Positions 24,136 through 32,680 of a DNA stretch of 36,563 bases are shown in pieces. Source of the stretch: Brachybacterium tyrofermentans (lineage in GTDB: Bacteria > Actinomycetota > Actinomycetes > Actinomycetales > Dermabacteraceae). The stretch spans positions 1-36,563 of the forward strand of contig NZ_JABUXW010000034.1 in assembly GCF_014897585.1 (NCBI RefSeq). The letters are read 5' to 3'. Numbering within the stretch: position 1 is the stretch's first letter; each line of letters begins with the position of its first letter. The notes beneath the pieces are model-generated. The model saw only the letters and a program-made list of their open reading frames with translations, did no database searches and was not told where the DNA came from. The position numbers were made by a program, and so were the translations under genes.

Positions 24136-26361
24136 GTGACCAGCTTCTCCCGCCGTGCCGCCCTGACCGCCCTGCCCGTGACCGGTCTGCTGGGAGCCGG
24201 CGGCGCGAGCACTGCCGCCGCACAGGCCGCGCCCGTCGCCCCCGTCGCATCGACCGCGCCCACCGCACCGACGGCTCCCGCGGAGGACTCACCGGTCCGA
24301 CTCGCGTTCGTCGCCGACACCCACGCGGATCCCGAGAACGCGGAGACCACGGCCCGGCTGCGGGCTGTGTTCGAGGCCATCGAGGCCTTCGATCCGACGC
24401 TGGTGATCCACGGCGGCGATGTCACCGAGCACGGCATCGAGGCCGAGTACCAGGCGTTCGAGGAGGCCGTGCCCACCGGTCTGCGGGAGCGGATCGCCGC
24501 GGTGCCGGGCAACCACGAGACCCGCTGGGATGCGAGCGCCGGGAAGCTGCGCGCGCAGTGGATCGGCGAGGAGGTGCGGTTCCAGGACGTCGACGGGATG
24601 CGCGTGATCCTCGCGGACACCACCACGCACCAGCAGGAGGTCGCCTGGTGGTCCGCGCGGGCGCTCACCGAGCTCGAGCAGGCGCTGCGCTCCGCGGGGA
24701 ACCTGCCCTGCGTGCTCGTGACCCACTTCCCGATGGGCGAGGGCTACTACTACGTCGCCAACCAGCAGGAGTTCGAGGACGTGCTCGCCACGCACCCCAT
24801 CGCCCTGCACCTGACCGGGCATACCCACCGCGAGCTGCTCACCCGGGTGAACCGGCGCGACCAGCTCGAAGCGGCGGCCGTGAAGATCGACGCCGCCTAC
24901 TACGAGCTGACCGGGAGCATCGACAGCCTCCAGGTCACCCGCGTGGACATCCCCGACCCTGCCGCGCCCACGCAGACGGTGCGCACCCCAGTGACCACCT
25001 ACGACCTGACCCCGCAGCCCGGCCGGGACACCGCCCTGCCGCTGGGGAACCGCATCGAGGACGACGGCGGATCCATCGCCCTTGACGTGACCCTGCGCGG
25101 CTCGTTCCAGGGGGCTCTGGACGCGGTCCTCTACGACACCACGGTCTATGCCGGACGCAACGACAAGCTGCCGTGGACTCCCCTCCAGGGCAGCGGCCAC
25201 CGGTTCTCCGGACGCCTGGACGCCTCCGCCCTGGCCTCCGGGAGGCAGCGCGTGCACGTGCGGGTGCGGCCGGATGACGGCTCCGGGAACCGTCTGCTCA
25301 CCCTCCCCGTCGTCCACGGGAGCAGGGGCACTGCCTGGGAGGCGGCGCTCCCGGGGATGATCCAGGGCGGGCCGGCAGTCGTCGGCGCGGACGACGGGAA
25401 CAGCGGGGGCGGCGGCGAGGTGCTCGTGGTCGGCGACAGCACGGGAACGGTCCTCGGACTCGACCGCTCCGGTGCGACGCGATGGACGGCCGACGTGGAC
25501 GGCGAGATCCGCCATGATCTGCTCGCCGTCGACGGCGGACGCTCCGTCGCCGTGCCCGACACCGCCGGGTTCGTGCACCTGTTCGCGGCCGACGGGTCGC
25601 GCCTCTGGCGATACGGGACCGACGCGCCGCTCGCCGCAGATCCCGGCACCGGGACGATCGACGGCGCCGAGGTGCTGATGGTCTGCTCCGGCGCGACGCT
25701 GCACGTGATCGACGCGGCCACCGGGGGAAGGCTCTGGACAGCCCAGCTGCCCGCCTCGTCCATGGGTGCGCCCGCCACCGACGGCGAGCGCGTGTACGTC
25801 GGCGGCGGCGACGGCTGCGCGCACGCCCTGGACGCCCGGACCGGGGCGAGCGTGTGGACCACCTCGCTCACGGACAAACAGGGCAGCTACCAGCGGTTCA
25901 TCTACGGACCGTGGAACGATGCGATCACCGTGCTCCCCGACGGCGGGGTGATCGCCTCCGGGATCGCGGACACCTGGTGCCTGGAGCCGGATGACGGCAG
26001 CTCGCGCTGGCGCGTGGACGGGTCCTTCCAGTACGCCCACGAGGCGCTCACCGAGGACGGGGATCTGGTGCTGGCCAACGAGGGCGGCGAGATCGTGTGC
26101 ATCGATCCTGCGACCGGTGCGGAGATCACCCGCCTGGCGACGGCGGACCGGATCCTCGACGAGGGCTTCGTGCTCGACGGCGACGTCGTCTACGCGGCGA
26201 GCCACTCCGGGCTGATCACCGCCGTCGACCTCGGCTCCGGCAGCATCGAGCAGCTCACCCGCCTCAGCACCGCCCCCGTGCTCGCCCGCGGCACGGTCTT
26301 CGGCGGCCACCTCGTGTTCGGCGACCTGGCCGGGACGGTGCATGCCGTGGAGCGGGTCTGA
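24136..26361 (+). CDS. Secreted metallophosphoesterase with PQQ-type beta-propeller
   Basis: The 741-residue protein starts with a Tat-like signal (SFSRRAALTALPVTG, Ala-rich cleavage region near residue 31). A calcineurin-type phosphoesterase domain follows (about residues 54-260): D61-x-H63 in VADTHAD, GGDVTEHG, GNHETRWD, VTHFPMGE and GHTHRE, so the dinuclear metal site is complete. An all-beta linker domain (about 270-400) is followed by a C-terminal propeller of PQQ/WD-like repeats (VVGDSTGTVLGLDRSGATRWTAD, RVYVGGGDGCAHALDARTG). It would cleave a phosphomonoester or phosphodiester outside the membrane. The target is unknown, and so is its tie to the glycan genes, although it lies just 3 bp after the sulfatase. 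The GTG at 24136 is the start. The product could also sense or bind a glycan through the propeller. Confidence 0.85.
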   Translation: MTSFSRRAALTALPVTGLLGAGGASTAAAQAAPVAPVASTAPTAPTAPAEDSPVRLAFVADTHADPENAETTARLRAVFEAIEAFDPTLVIHGGDVTEHGIEAEYQAFEEAVPTGLRERIAAVPGNHETRWDASAGKLRAQWIGEEVRFQDVDGMRVILADTTTHQQEVAWWSARALTELEQALRSAGNLPCVLVTHFPMGEGYYYVANQQEFEDVLATHPIALHLTGHTHRELLTRVNRRDQLEAAAVKIDAAYYELTGSIDSLQVTRVDIPDPAAPTQTVRTPVTTYDLTPQPGRDTALPLGNRIEDDGGSIALDVTLRGSFQGALDAVLYDTTVYAGRNDKLPWTPLQGSGHRFSGRLDASALASGRQRVHVRVRPDDGSGNRLLTLPVVHGSRGTAWEAALPGMIQGGPAVVGADDGNSGGGGEVLVVGDSTGTVLGLDRSGATRWTADVDGEIRHDLLAVDGGRSVAVPDTAGFVHLFAADGSRLWRYGTDAPLAADPGTGTIDGAEVLMVCSGATLHVIDAATGGRLWTAQLPASSMGAPATDGERVYVGGGDGCAHALDARTGASVWTTSLTDKQGSYQRFIYGPWNDAITVLPDGGVIASGIADTWCLEPDDGSSRWRVDGSFQYAHEALTEDGDLVLANEGGEIVCIDPATGAEITRLATADRILDEGFVLDGDVVYAASHSGLITAVDLGSGSIEQLTRLSTAPVLARGTVFGGHLVFGDLAGTVHAVERV

Positions 26362-26423
26362 CGGCTCGGCGGCACGGGGCCCGGAAGAAGGCGAAGGCAG
26401 GAGGCAGGAGGGGCGCTGGAGGG

Positions 26424-26459
26424 GCGCACGAGGGAGCGCACGAGGGAGCGCACGAGGGA
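26424..26459. repeat. Three perfect 12-bp repeats upstream of SDR gene
   Basis: Three head-to-tail GCGCACGAGGGA units lie in the 185-bp gap between the phosphoesterase and SDR genes. No gene is visible in the gap. The array could mark a former slippage or insertion site. Confidence 0.85.
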
Positions 26460-26503
26460 GCGAGGAGACCGCCGTACGGGGACGGGCGCCACTCTCCGCA
26501 CAC

Positions 26504-26533
26504 TTCCGACCTGCACCCTTCCGACCTGCACCC
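26504..26533. repeat. Perfect 15-bp tandem duplication near SDR promoter
   Basis: The unit TTCCGACCTGCACCC occurs twice in a row and abuts the SDR gene's putative -10 element. The duplicate places two identical sequences in the -35/-10 area, so it could be a doubled operator or a recent duplication. Confidence 0.85.
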
Positions 26534-26534
26534 C

Positions 26535-26540
26535 TACACT
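26535..26540 (+). promoter_or_regulatory. Putative -10 element of a leaderless SDR transcript
   Basis: TACACT, six bases before the SDR ATG, matches the TAnnnT -10 form. This spacing is typical of leaderless mRNAs in actinobacteria, and no ribosome site is seen between the element and the start codon. Confidence 0.45.
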
Positions 26541-26546
26541 CGCTCC

Positions 26547-27311
26547 ATGACTACGACGTCCCTGATCACCGGTGCCAGCTCCGGCCTCGGCACCGAATAC
26601 GCCCGCCAGCTCGCCCGTCGCGGTGACCGCCTTGTGCTCGTGGCTCGCGACGGCGGCCGGCTCGAGGCTCTGGCCGCCGAGCTGCAGCGGGCAGGAGCCG
26701 AGGGTGTCGAGGTCCTGAGCGCGGACCTGTCCTCGCCCGACGGCATCACCGCGGTCACCGACCGCCTCACGGACGCGGCGCGACCTGTCGACACGCTGAT
26801 CAACAGTGCCGGCTTCGGCCTCCCGCTCGCCTTCGAGAAGAACGACGTCGAGGACGAAGCGCGCCACCTCCGCCTCCATGCCGAGGTGCCCATGCGGCTC
26901 ATGCATGCAGCGCTGCAGGGCATGCTGGCCCGGCGCTCCGGCACGATCCTCAACATCTCCTCGGCCTCGGCCGTCATGCCGCGCTCCACCTATGCGGCGG
27001 CGAAGTCCTGGCAGGTGATGTTCTCCCGCTGGGCGAACAGCAGCTATGGCCCCCGCGGAGTCACCGTCACGGCCGTGTGCCCCGGATACACCCACACCGA
27101 GTTCCATGAGCGGCTGGGCCTCGCGAAGGGCGAGGAGGGCATCCCGAACTGGCTGTGGCTCGATGCCCCGCGGGTCGTCGAGGACTCGTTGCGGGACGTG
27201 GGCCGCGGCAAGGCGGTCTCCGTGCCGAGCAAGCGCTACAAGGCGATCTACACCGCCGCCCGCCTCGCGCCGACGGGGCTCATGGCGAAGCTCGCTGCGC
27301 GGGGGCGCTGA
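26547..27311 (+). CDS. Short-chain dehydrogenase/reductase (classical SDR)
   Basis: The 254-residue NAD(P)-dependent oxidoreductase has the cofactor loop TGASSGLG (residues 8-15), an INSAGFG strand, the catalytic Ser in NISSASAVMP and the Y-x3-K pair in STYAAAK. The CPGYTHTEF loop after strand 6 is typical. A basic stretch (ARDGGRLEALAAEL) after strand 2 suggests a preference for NADPH. The substrate is unknown. The gene seems to have its own leaderless promoter, so it need not belong to the upstream glycan operon. It converges on the DUF2277 gene with only 28 bp between the stops. Confidence 0.88.
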   Translation: MTTTSLITGASSGLGTEYARQLARRGDRLVLVARDGGRLEALAAELQRAGAEGVEVLSADLSSPDGITAVTDRLTDAARPVDTLINSAGFGLPLAFEKNDVEDEARHLRLHAEVPMRLMHAALQGMLARRSGTILNISSASAVMPRSTYAAAKSWQVMFSRWANSSYGPRGVTVTAVCPGYTHTEFHERLGLAKGEEGIPNWLWLDAPRVVEDSLRDVGRGKAVSVPSKRYKAIYTAARLAPTGLMAKLAARGR

Positions 27312-27339
27312 GCCGATCTTTCAAGACGCGGTGACGACG

Positions 27340-27621
27340 TCAGGAGGCCGACGCCTCCGGGAACCGCTTCGCGGTCCGTGTCCGTGCCTTCTCCCGCTCC
27401 ACCTCGCGGTCCTTCGGCGGGGCGGAGGTCACCAGATCCGCCAGCAGATGCTCGGTGACGTGGGCGATCTCGGCGACGGCGCGCTCGAACACCTCCGCAT
27501 TGGCCTGGGACGGCTTCGGCATCCCGCTGACCTTGCGCACGTACTGCAGCGCGGCGTCGTGCACCTCCTGCGAGGTGGCCTCCGGGGCGAAGTTATGGAG
27601 CGGTCTGATGTTCCGGCACAT
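27340..27621 (-). CDS. DUF2277-family protein
   Basis: The 93-residue protein matches the DUF2277 family from start to end: MCRNIRPLHNFAPEATSQEV at the N-terminus, AALQYVRKVSGMPKPSQAN in the middle, and APPKDREVEREKART near the C-terminus. The family is widespread in actinobacteria and has no known function. The conserved CRNIR start supports the ATG at 27621. It carries no signal peptide or membrane segment and should be a small cytoplasmic protein. It lies 292 bp downstream of the fucosidase on the same strand; a long gap and different phylogenetic spread suggest separate transcription. Confidence 0.9.
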   Translation of the reverse strand: MCRNIRPLHNFAPEATSQEVHDAALQYVRKVSGMPKPSQANAEVFERAVAEIAHVTEHLLADLVTSAPPKDREVEREKARTRTAKRFPEASAS

Positions 27622-27913
27622 GGAGCAAGGCTGGCACGGGGCGGCGGGGGCGACAAGAGCTGGCCCCCTCCCTCCGACAGTCCGACTCCCATGCAGAGCC
27701 CGCGGGCGGGTGTCGTCGAGCGCGCTACGCTGTGTGCATCACGACCGGTTCCGCCCGCAAGGGTCCAGGGCCGGTCGTCATCTTTCGGCCATCAGCCGAT
27801 CCTGCTGCTGGCGGAAACGCCCTGGATATGACCCAGCCTCAGCCTGGGAAGGTCTCCAAGAGCTACGACGAGCAGGTCGATCAGCTTGAGGACGTATCGA
27901 TCCTCGGTGCCGA

Positions 27914-29212
27914 TCAGCTCGGATCGTTCACGCTCGATGCGCTGATGGTGATCGGGGCGGCATCCTCCCCGGGAAGCTCCACCGTGACGCCTTCGCCGGG
28001 CCAGTCGTAGCCCGCCGGGAGGTCGGCGGCGCTGATCGTCAGCGGGCCCTGCGGGCCGCTGAGGAACACATAGCACTGCCCGTCGTTCTCCACGGCGCGG
28101 GCCCACGTCGTCCCCGGGATCTCCTGCTCGCCGAGCCCGCGCGAGCCGGCCAGGTGCGCCTTGTGCTCGGCCATGAACTCCCCGACCGCTTCGAGGGTCT
28201 TCACCTGGAGCTCGGGCAGCGTGCCGTCGGCCCGCGGGCCCACGTTCAGCATGACCCGACCATCCTTGGAGACCGCGTCGACCACGTGACGGATCGCCCG
28301 CGGTCCGGACATGTACTGGGTCTCGTCCTCGACCTGGTTATAGCCGAAGGACAATCCGATCCCGCGGTTGTTCTCCCACGGCTGGTCCTCGGGGATCTCC
28401 CCGGCCTGGTACTCCGTGGTCACGAAGTCCTGGTGCGCGCCGGAGAAGCGGTCATTGATCAGGCCCTCCGGGCGCTGGTCGTAGAAGTACTCGAGCAGCT
28501 CGCCGAGCCCTCCTTCGTCGAAGTGGAAGTTCTCGTCGGGCCAGCCGATGTCGTTCCAGAACACGTCCGGCTGGTACCGGTCGATGATGTCGCGCATGTG
28601 GGCGCTGCAGTACTTTCCATACTCGTCATCACGCGGCCGCTTCAGATCGGAGACGTCCTTGCCGCTCTCGAGCGGCTCAGTGGGCCGCACGTGCCAATCC
28701 AGCCCGCCGGAGTAGTACACCCCGAAGCGCAGCCCGGCTTCCTTCGTGGCCTCGGCGATCGCTCCGACGAGGTCCTGGCGCGGCCCGCGCCGCACGGTGT
28801 TGCGATCCCCGGTGCCCGGGGCGTCCCACAGCGTGATCCCGTCATGGTGCTTGGTGGTGGGGATGACGTAGTCGGCGCCGGCCCGGCGGAACAGATCAGC
28901 CCAGGCCGACGGATCGAAGTTCGTCGGCTCCCACTGGTCCAGGAAGTCGTCGTACGGGGCGTTGCCGTGAACCTCCCGATGATGCTCCGCGGCGGGCGAG
29001 CCCTCGATGCGGATGGTGTTGAAGTACCACTCCGCGTAGGGGTTGTGGGCGAACCAGCCGAGGTCATCGGCGATCGCTCCGAGCTCGGCCGTGGGCTCCG
29101 CCCAGGCGGGGACCGAGTACGCGCCCCAGTGGATGAAGATGCCCAGCGGGGCGTCGCGGAACCAGTCGGGCAGTCGCTGCGGAAGGGCGTCCCAGGTCGA
29201 GGAGTCGCTCAT
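27914..29212 (-). CDS. GH29 alpha-L-fucosidase, cytoplasmic
   Basis: The 432-residue glycosidase would release terminal alpha-L-fucose by the retaining mechanism. It begins at the conserved FRDAPLGIFIHWGAYSVPAW barrel strand. KHHDGITLWD at about 121-130 binds the sugar, D221 in VFWNDIGWP is the nucleophile, and E280 in QPWENNRGIGLSFGYN is the probable acid/base, as in the GH29-A group. MLNVGPRADGTLPELQ is also typical. No signal peptide or carbohydrate-binding module is present, so it acts on imported oligosaccharides. The ATG at 29212 follows an AAGAGAGA purine stretch. It is 1.7 kb from the GH89-sulfatase operon, transcribed the other way; fucose, GlcNAc and sulfate occur together on mucin-type glycans. 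Confidence 0.93.
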   Translation of the reverse strand: MSDSSTWDALPQRLPDWFRDAPLGIFIHWGAYSVPAWAEPTAELGAIADDLGWFAHNPYAEWYFNTIRIEGSPAAEHHREVHGNAPYDDFLDQWEPTNFDPSAWADLFRRAGADYVIPTTKHHDGITLWDAPGTGDRNTVRRGPRQDLVGAIAEATKEAGLRFGVYYSGGLDWHVRPTEPLESGKDVSDLKRPRDDEYGKYCSAHMRDIIDRYQPDVFWNDIGWPDENFHFDEGGLGELLEYFYDQRPEGLINDRFSGAHQDFVTTEYQAGEIPEDQPWENNRGIGLSFGYNQVEDETQYMSGPRAIRHVVDAVSKDGRVMLNVGPRADGTLPELQVKTLEAVGEFMAEHKAHLAGSRGLGEQEIPGTTWARAVENDGQCYVFLSGPQGPLTISAADLPAGYDWPGEGVTVELPGEDAAPITISASSVNDPS

Positions 29213-29381
29213 GAGGGTCTCTCTTTCCAGAGGGTCGTGATGGTCATCGTGGCAACATCCGGAGGGCGGTCGCCCTGCTCCTGCGCTGCAGGTGACGTTC
29301 CTGCGCTGCCGGTGACGTTCCTGAGCTGTGGTCGACGTCGTCGGTCCGACACCGCAACGGGGCGAGCGCCCCGCCCGGGAC

Positions 29382-29714
29382 TCAGCCCCCGACGGGCCCG
29401 CCTCGCTGCGCGAGCTTGTCCTTGATCCCGCGCACCGCACGCCCGAGGCCGGTGGCCTCGGCCTCCTCCTCGGCAGGGGTCTCCACGAAGTCGACGATCG
29501 CGCGCATGGTCGCCACGTCGATGCTGGGCATGCCGCCCGCCAGCAGGGTCCCGATCCGCTGCCCCACGAGGGTCTCGAGGTGTGCGGCCGCTTCGTCGCC
29601 GCGCTTCTCGCGAGCGGTCTCGAGCCTGTCCGCCAGCATGCGCGCCGCCACTGGGGACGCGGGGATGGGCTCGGGGTGGCCGGCGACGGTGATCTGTTCC
29701 AAGGGGCGTCCCAA
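29382..29714 (-). CDS. Hypothetical protein
   Basis: The 110-residue frame has the even, Ala/Glu/Leu-rich composition of a real soluble protein: EQITVAGHPEPIPASPVAARMLADRLETAREKR followed by helices and a basic C-terminus (GLGRAVRGIKDKLAQRGG). I do not recognise the family. The given start is TTG at 29714; the frame stays open a further 22 codons upstream, where a CTG (IHDTLGR...) might serve, so the start is unsure. It lies 169 bp upstream of the fucosidase in the same direction and could be co-transcribed. Other frames across this interval are arginine-rich and less protein-like. Confidence 0.5.
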   Translation of the reverse strand: MGRPLEQITVAGHPEPIPASPVAARMLADRLETAREKRGDEAAAHLETLVGQRIGTLLAGGMPSIDVATMRAIVDFVETPAEEEAEATGLGRAVRGIKDKLAQRGGPVGG

Positions 29715-29936
29715 CGTGTCGTGGATCAGCGCGCCGCACGATCCGGCGCGAGGGCAGGTCGACTGCGACCTGCTTCACAGCACAGTACCGGGATCCGCGC
29801 CCTCTGCGGGAGACGCTCCACGCCCCGTCGGACCCGTTGCCGGCCGAGTCCGGAGCGACCCAGCACGGTACGAAGCGCCGCCATGCCAGCGAAGCAGGCA
29901 GGACGGTCGCCACCAGAAGGCCAGCCAACGATGCGC

Positions 29937-29942
29937 TAGAAT
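29937..29942 (+). promoter_or_regulatory. Putative -10 element of the toxin-antitoxin operon
   Basis: TAGAAT lies 52 bp before the antitoxin ATG in a locally AT-richer stretch (CTAGAATCAATCGAAGTAAA). It matches a -10 hexamer; no convincing -35 is seen. The antitoxin start itself has a clear ribosome site (CGAGGAGGGG). Confidence 0.35.
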
Positions 29943-29994
29943 CAATCGAAGTAAACGCAAGGCCTTATGGATGGATGAGAAACGAGGAGGGGTC

Positions 29995-30513
29995 ATGTCA
30001 ACAGCTGACGCACTGGCATCGACGACCTACAGCGCAGGCGACCAGCGCCAGCTGGGACGCATCCATGACGCTCTCGCGGCGGACGAAGCTCTCGATCCGC
30101 TCCCTCGGTACTACCTCGTCGGAAGCGGAACGGACGAGCCTATTGAGCTGCCCGAGGAGATCTACCAAGTGCTCCGCCAGGCGGTGGACGCGATGCAGAA
30201 GGGGCTGTCGGTGACGATCTCGCCGACGTCCCAGACGCTGACCACCCAACAGGCAGCAGATCTGCTCGGCATCAGTCGACCGACGCTGATCAAAACCCTC
30301 GACAGCGGCAAGCTCCCCTACACCCGCTCGGGCACGCACCGGCGTCTGGCGCTCACCGACGTCCTCGACTATCGAGAGAAGCGCCGCCAGGAGCAGTACG
30401 CCACCATCGAGGCGCTCTCGGTCGAGGTCGACGAATCGACCGACATCGACAAGATGCTCGACGATCTCAAGTCAGCACGGAAGGCCGTATCCACCAAGCG
30501 CCGTGCCCGATGA
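29995..30513 (+). CDS. Excisionase-type helix-turn-helix antitoxin
   Basis: The 172-residue DNA-binding protein has a MerR/excisionase-type winged helix at about residues 80-132 (TLTTQQAADLLGISRPTLIKTLDSGKLPYTRSGTHRRLALTDVLDY). An N-terminal helical region of about 75 residues precedes it, and a charged C-terminal tail may bind the toxin. It is 23 bp upstream of a PIN-domain gene in the same direction. Proteins of this layout are the usual antitoxins of PIN toxins, repressing their own operon and blocking the nuclease. The ATG at 29995 has a strong GAGGAGG ribosome site 5-6 bp upstream, so longer frames to the left are ignored. Confidence 0.82.
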   Translation: MSTADALASTTYSAGDQRQLGRIHDALAADEALDPLPRYYLVGSGTDEPIELPEEIYQVLRQAVDAMQKGLSVTISPTSQTLTTQQAADLLGISRPTLIKTLDSGKLPYTRSGTHRRLALTDVLDYREKRRQEQYATIEALSVEVDESTDIDKMLDDLKSARKAVSTKRRAR

Positions 30514-30536
30514 GCACGCAGACATAAGCTGACCGC

Positions 30537-31136
30537 ATGTTCGCCGCCGTCCTCGACACCAGCGTGCTCTGGCCGAGCCTGCAGCGAGACTTCCTGCTGT
30601 CACTGGCCGCAGAGGGCAGCTACCGGCCGCTCTGGAACACTGCGATTCTCGAAGAGCTCGTCTTCCACGAAGCGAAGAAGCTCGAGTCGCGAGGCGAACA
30701 CGTGGACCGCGCCACGACACGCGCTCAGCGGCTGATCGGGCAGATGTCGCAAGCCTTCGACGATGCGCTGGTCACCGGATGGGAGCCGCTCGAAGGCACC
30801 TTCGATCTTCCTGACCCGGACGACGAGCACGTGCTCGCCGCGGCCGTGATCGGTGGCGCCGAAGTGATCGTGACTAGCAACCTGAAGGACTTCCCGGCCG
30901 GTCGAGTCCCGAAACCGATCCGGGCTATCCCACCAGCGGAGTTCGTCGTCGATACCGTTCGGCAGCACCTCGCTCCTGCCTGTCGGGCTGTGCTCGAGAT
31001 CTGCGCGCGAAGCGGGCGGCGTGGACCTGCGCTCACACCCGATGACGTGCTCTCAACGCTCGCAGAACGTTATGGGATGACGGAGGCCGCAGAACTGCTC
31101 AGCAACGCGCCCGGGCTTCGCAGAACGAGCCGGTGA
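30537..31136 (+). CDS. PIN-domain ribonuclease toxin (VapC-like)
   Basis: The 199-residue PIN nuclease has acidic metal ligands at D7 (AVLDTSVL), E39 or E40 (AILEEL) and D93/D95/D96 (LPDPDDEHVLAAAV). The conserved TSNLKDFP (N115, D118) strand also matches. The 80-residue C-terminal extension (VVDTVRQHLAPACRAVLEIC...DDVLSTLAERYG) is found in the larger PIN toxins of the VapC50 type that pair with excisionase-like antitoxins. The toxin would cleave RNA, probably a tRNA or rRNA site, when freed from its antitoxin. All catalytic acids are present, so the pair looks functional. The ATG at 30537 agrees with the family N-terminus. Confidence 0.85.
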   Translation: MFAAVLDTSVLWPSLQRDFLLSLAAEGSYRPLWNTAILEELVFHEAKKLESRGEHVDRATTRAQRLIGQMSQAFDDALVTGWEPLEGTFDLPDPDDEHVLAAAVIGGAEVIVTSNLKDFPAGRVPKPIRAIPPAEFVVDTVRQHLAPACRAVLEICARSGRRGPALTPDDVLSTLAERYGMTEAAELLSNAPGLRRTSR

Positions 31137-31290
31137 CACGAGCCGGTGAGGGGTGCGCCCGCGCCGATCCGTGGCAGCTTCGCTCGCACCACCTTTCCTG
31201 GCCGCTCGTCGAACCCGCCTATAGGATCGAGGCGTACTCACCGCTTCCAGCGTCGGCAGCGATGCCTTGCCGACCCGCGCTGGAGCCCTC

Positions 31291-32550
31291 GTGACCTCGC
31301 CTTCCCCCTCGCCGACCGCCCCACTGTCCCCCGGACGCCTGCGGCTGGTCATCCTGGCCATGTCGCTGGGCGCCTTCGCGATCGGCACCACCGAGTTCGC
31401 GAGCATGGGCCTGCTGCCCCAGATCGCGGAGTCGCTCGACGTGGGCATCCCCCAGGCCGGCATGCTCATCACCCTGTACGCCCTGGGCGTGGTGATCGGG
31501 GCACCGCTGGTGACGATCGCCGCGGTGAAGCTGCCCCGCGCGAAGCTCCTCGTGCTGCTGATCGCCCTGATCGGGGTGGGGAACCTGCTCTCGGCGCTGG
31601 CCACGGACTTCACGGTGCTGGCGTCGGCCCGATTCGTCGCCGGCCTCCCCCACGGCGCGTTCTTCGGCGTCGCCTCGCTGGTCGCCGCGCGCCTCTCCCC
31701 CGCCGGTCGTCGGGCCCGCTCCGTGTCGCTCGTGATGCTGGGCCTGACGATCGCCACGATGCTCGGGGTTCCGGCTTCCACCGCGCTCGGCCAGAGCATC
31801 GGCTGGCGCTGGGCGTACGTGATCGTCGTGGTGATCGCCGCGGCGAGCACCCTGGCGATCTGGCGCCTGGTCCCCGAACCGCCCAGCACCGGGGCCGACG
31901 GCGTCTCCGGCTCGATCCGCGGAGAGCTGCGCGCCCTGCGTCGCGTGCAGGTGTGGTTCGCGCTCGGCATCGGCTCCATCGGCTTCGGCGGCATGTTCGC
32001 CGTGTACAGCTACATCGGCGAGATCGTGCCCGGCGTGATGGGCCTCGGCGAGAGCGCCGTGCCGATCGCCCTGTTCGTGTTCGGTGTGGGCATGACAGCA
32101 GGCAACATCCTGGCCGGCCGGCTCGCGGACCGCAGCGTCTACGGCACCATCTTCCTCGGTCTGCTCGGCATGGCGCTCAGCCTCACGGTGTTCGCGCTCG
32201 TCGCCCATCAGGCGATCGCCGCGATGGTCCTGCTGCTCGCGATCGCCGTGACCTCCCAGCTGATGGGCCCCTCGCTGCAGCTGTTCCTGCTCGACGCCTC
32301 CCCCGACGCCCCCTCGCTCGCCGCCGCCCTGCACCACTCGGCGCTGAACATCGGCAACTCCCTCGGCGCGGCGCTCGGCGCGGGCGTGCTCGCCGCCGGC
32401 TGGGGCCTGCTGGCCCCCGCGTGGACCGGGGTGGTGCTGGCCGTGCTCGGCCTCGGCATCGCGAGCTGGTCCTACCTCGTGCACCGTCGCCAGCAGGTGC
32501 GGGCCGACGTGCTCGCGGCCGAGGCGGCCGAGGTGCCGGCCGCCTGCTGA
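31291..32550 (+). CDS. MFS transporter, DHA1 family (AraJ-like exporter)
   Basis: The protein of about 419 residues has 12 hydrophobic helices. The first, LVILAMSLGAFAIGTTEFASMGLLPQIAESL, is typical of the DHA1 drug or sugar efflux group that includes AraJ and the CmlA/CmlR-like exporters. Helix 4 carries ARFVAGLPHGAFFGVAS, and the second half has the GNILAGRLADR loop between helices 8 and 9. Transport is expected to be proton-driven export of a sugar, drug or metabolite; the substrate is unknown. I prefer the GTG at 31291; a TTG at 31267 is the longer alternative. A TATAGGAT stretch near 31220 may be its -10 element. It stands alone, followed 130 bp later by the epimerase gene. Confidence 0.85.
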   Translation: MTSPSPSPTAPLSPGRLRLVILAMSLGAFAIGTTEFASMGLLPQIAESLDVGIPQAGMLITLYALGVVIGAPLVTIAAVKLPRAKLLVLLIALIGVGNLLSALATDFTVLASARFVAGLPHGAFFGVASLVAARLSPAGRRARSVSLVMLGLTIATMLGVPASTALGQSIGWRWAYVIVVVIAAASTLAIWRLVPEPPSTGADGVSGSIRGELRALRRVQVWFALGIGSIGFGGMFAVYSYIGEIVPGVMGLGESAVPIALFVFGVGMTAGNILAGRLADRSVYGTIFLGLLGMALSLTVFALVAHQAIAAMVLLLAIAVTSQLMGPSLQLFLLDASPDAPSLAAALHHSALNIGNSLGAALGAGVLAAGWGLLAPAWTGVVLAVLGLGIASWSYLVHRRQQVRADVLAAEAAEVPAAC

Positions 32551-32680
32551 CGCCCGCGCGGCATCGTGCCCGATCTGCTCGATCCGCCCCGATTGCGCCG
32601 CCCCGCTGTCCACGCCGCTCACCCGTCCCACCCCTCCGCCCACCGTCGCGTTCGTCGGGTCCCTGGTGCAGGATGTGCAG

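Noticed and set aside
24289..26343. 684-residue open frame antisense to the phosphoesterase
   Set aside because: Shadow composition (HRPG, VARGEH-type repeats) and no ribosome site; the sense protein has complete catalytic motifs.
29209..29928. 239-residue minus-strand frame upstream of the fucosidase
   Set aside because: Mostly Arg-rich (out of frame with the more protein-like 110-residue frame at 29382-29714) and no family resemblance.
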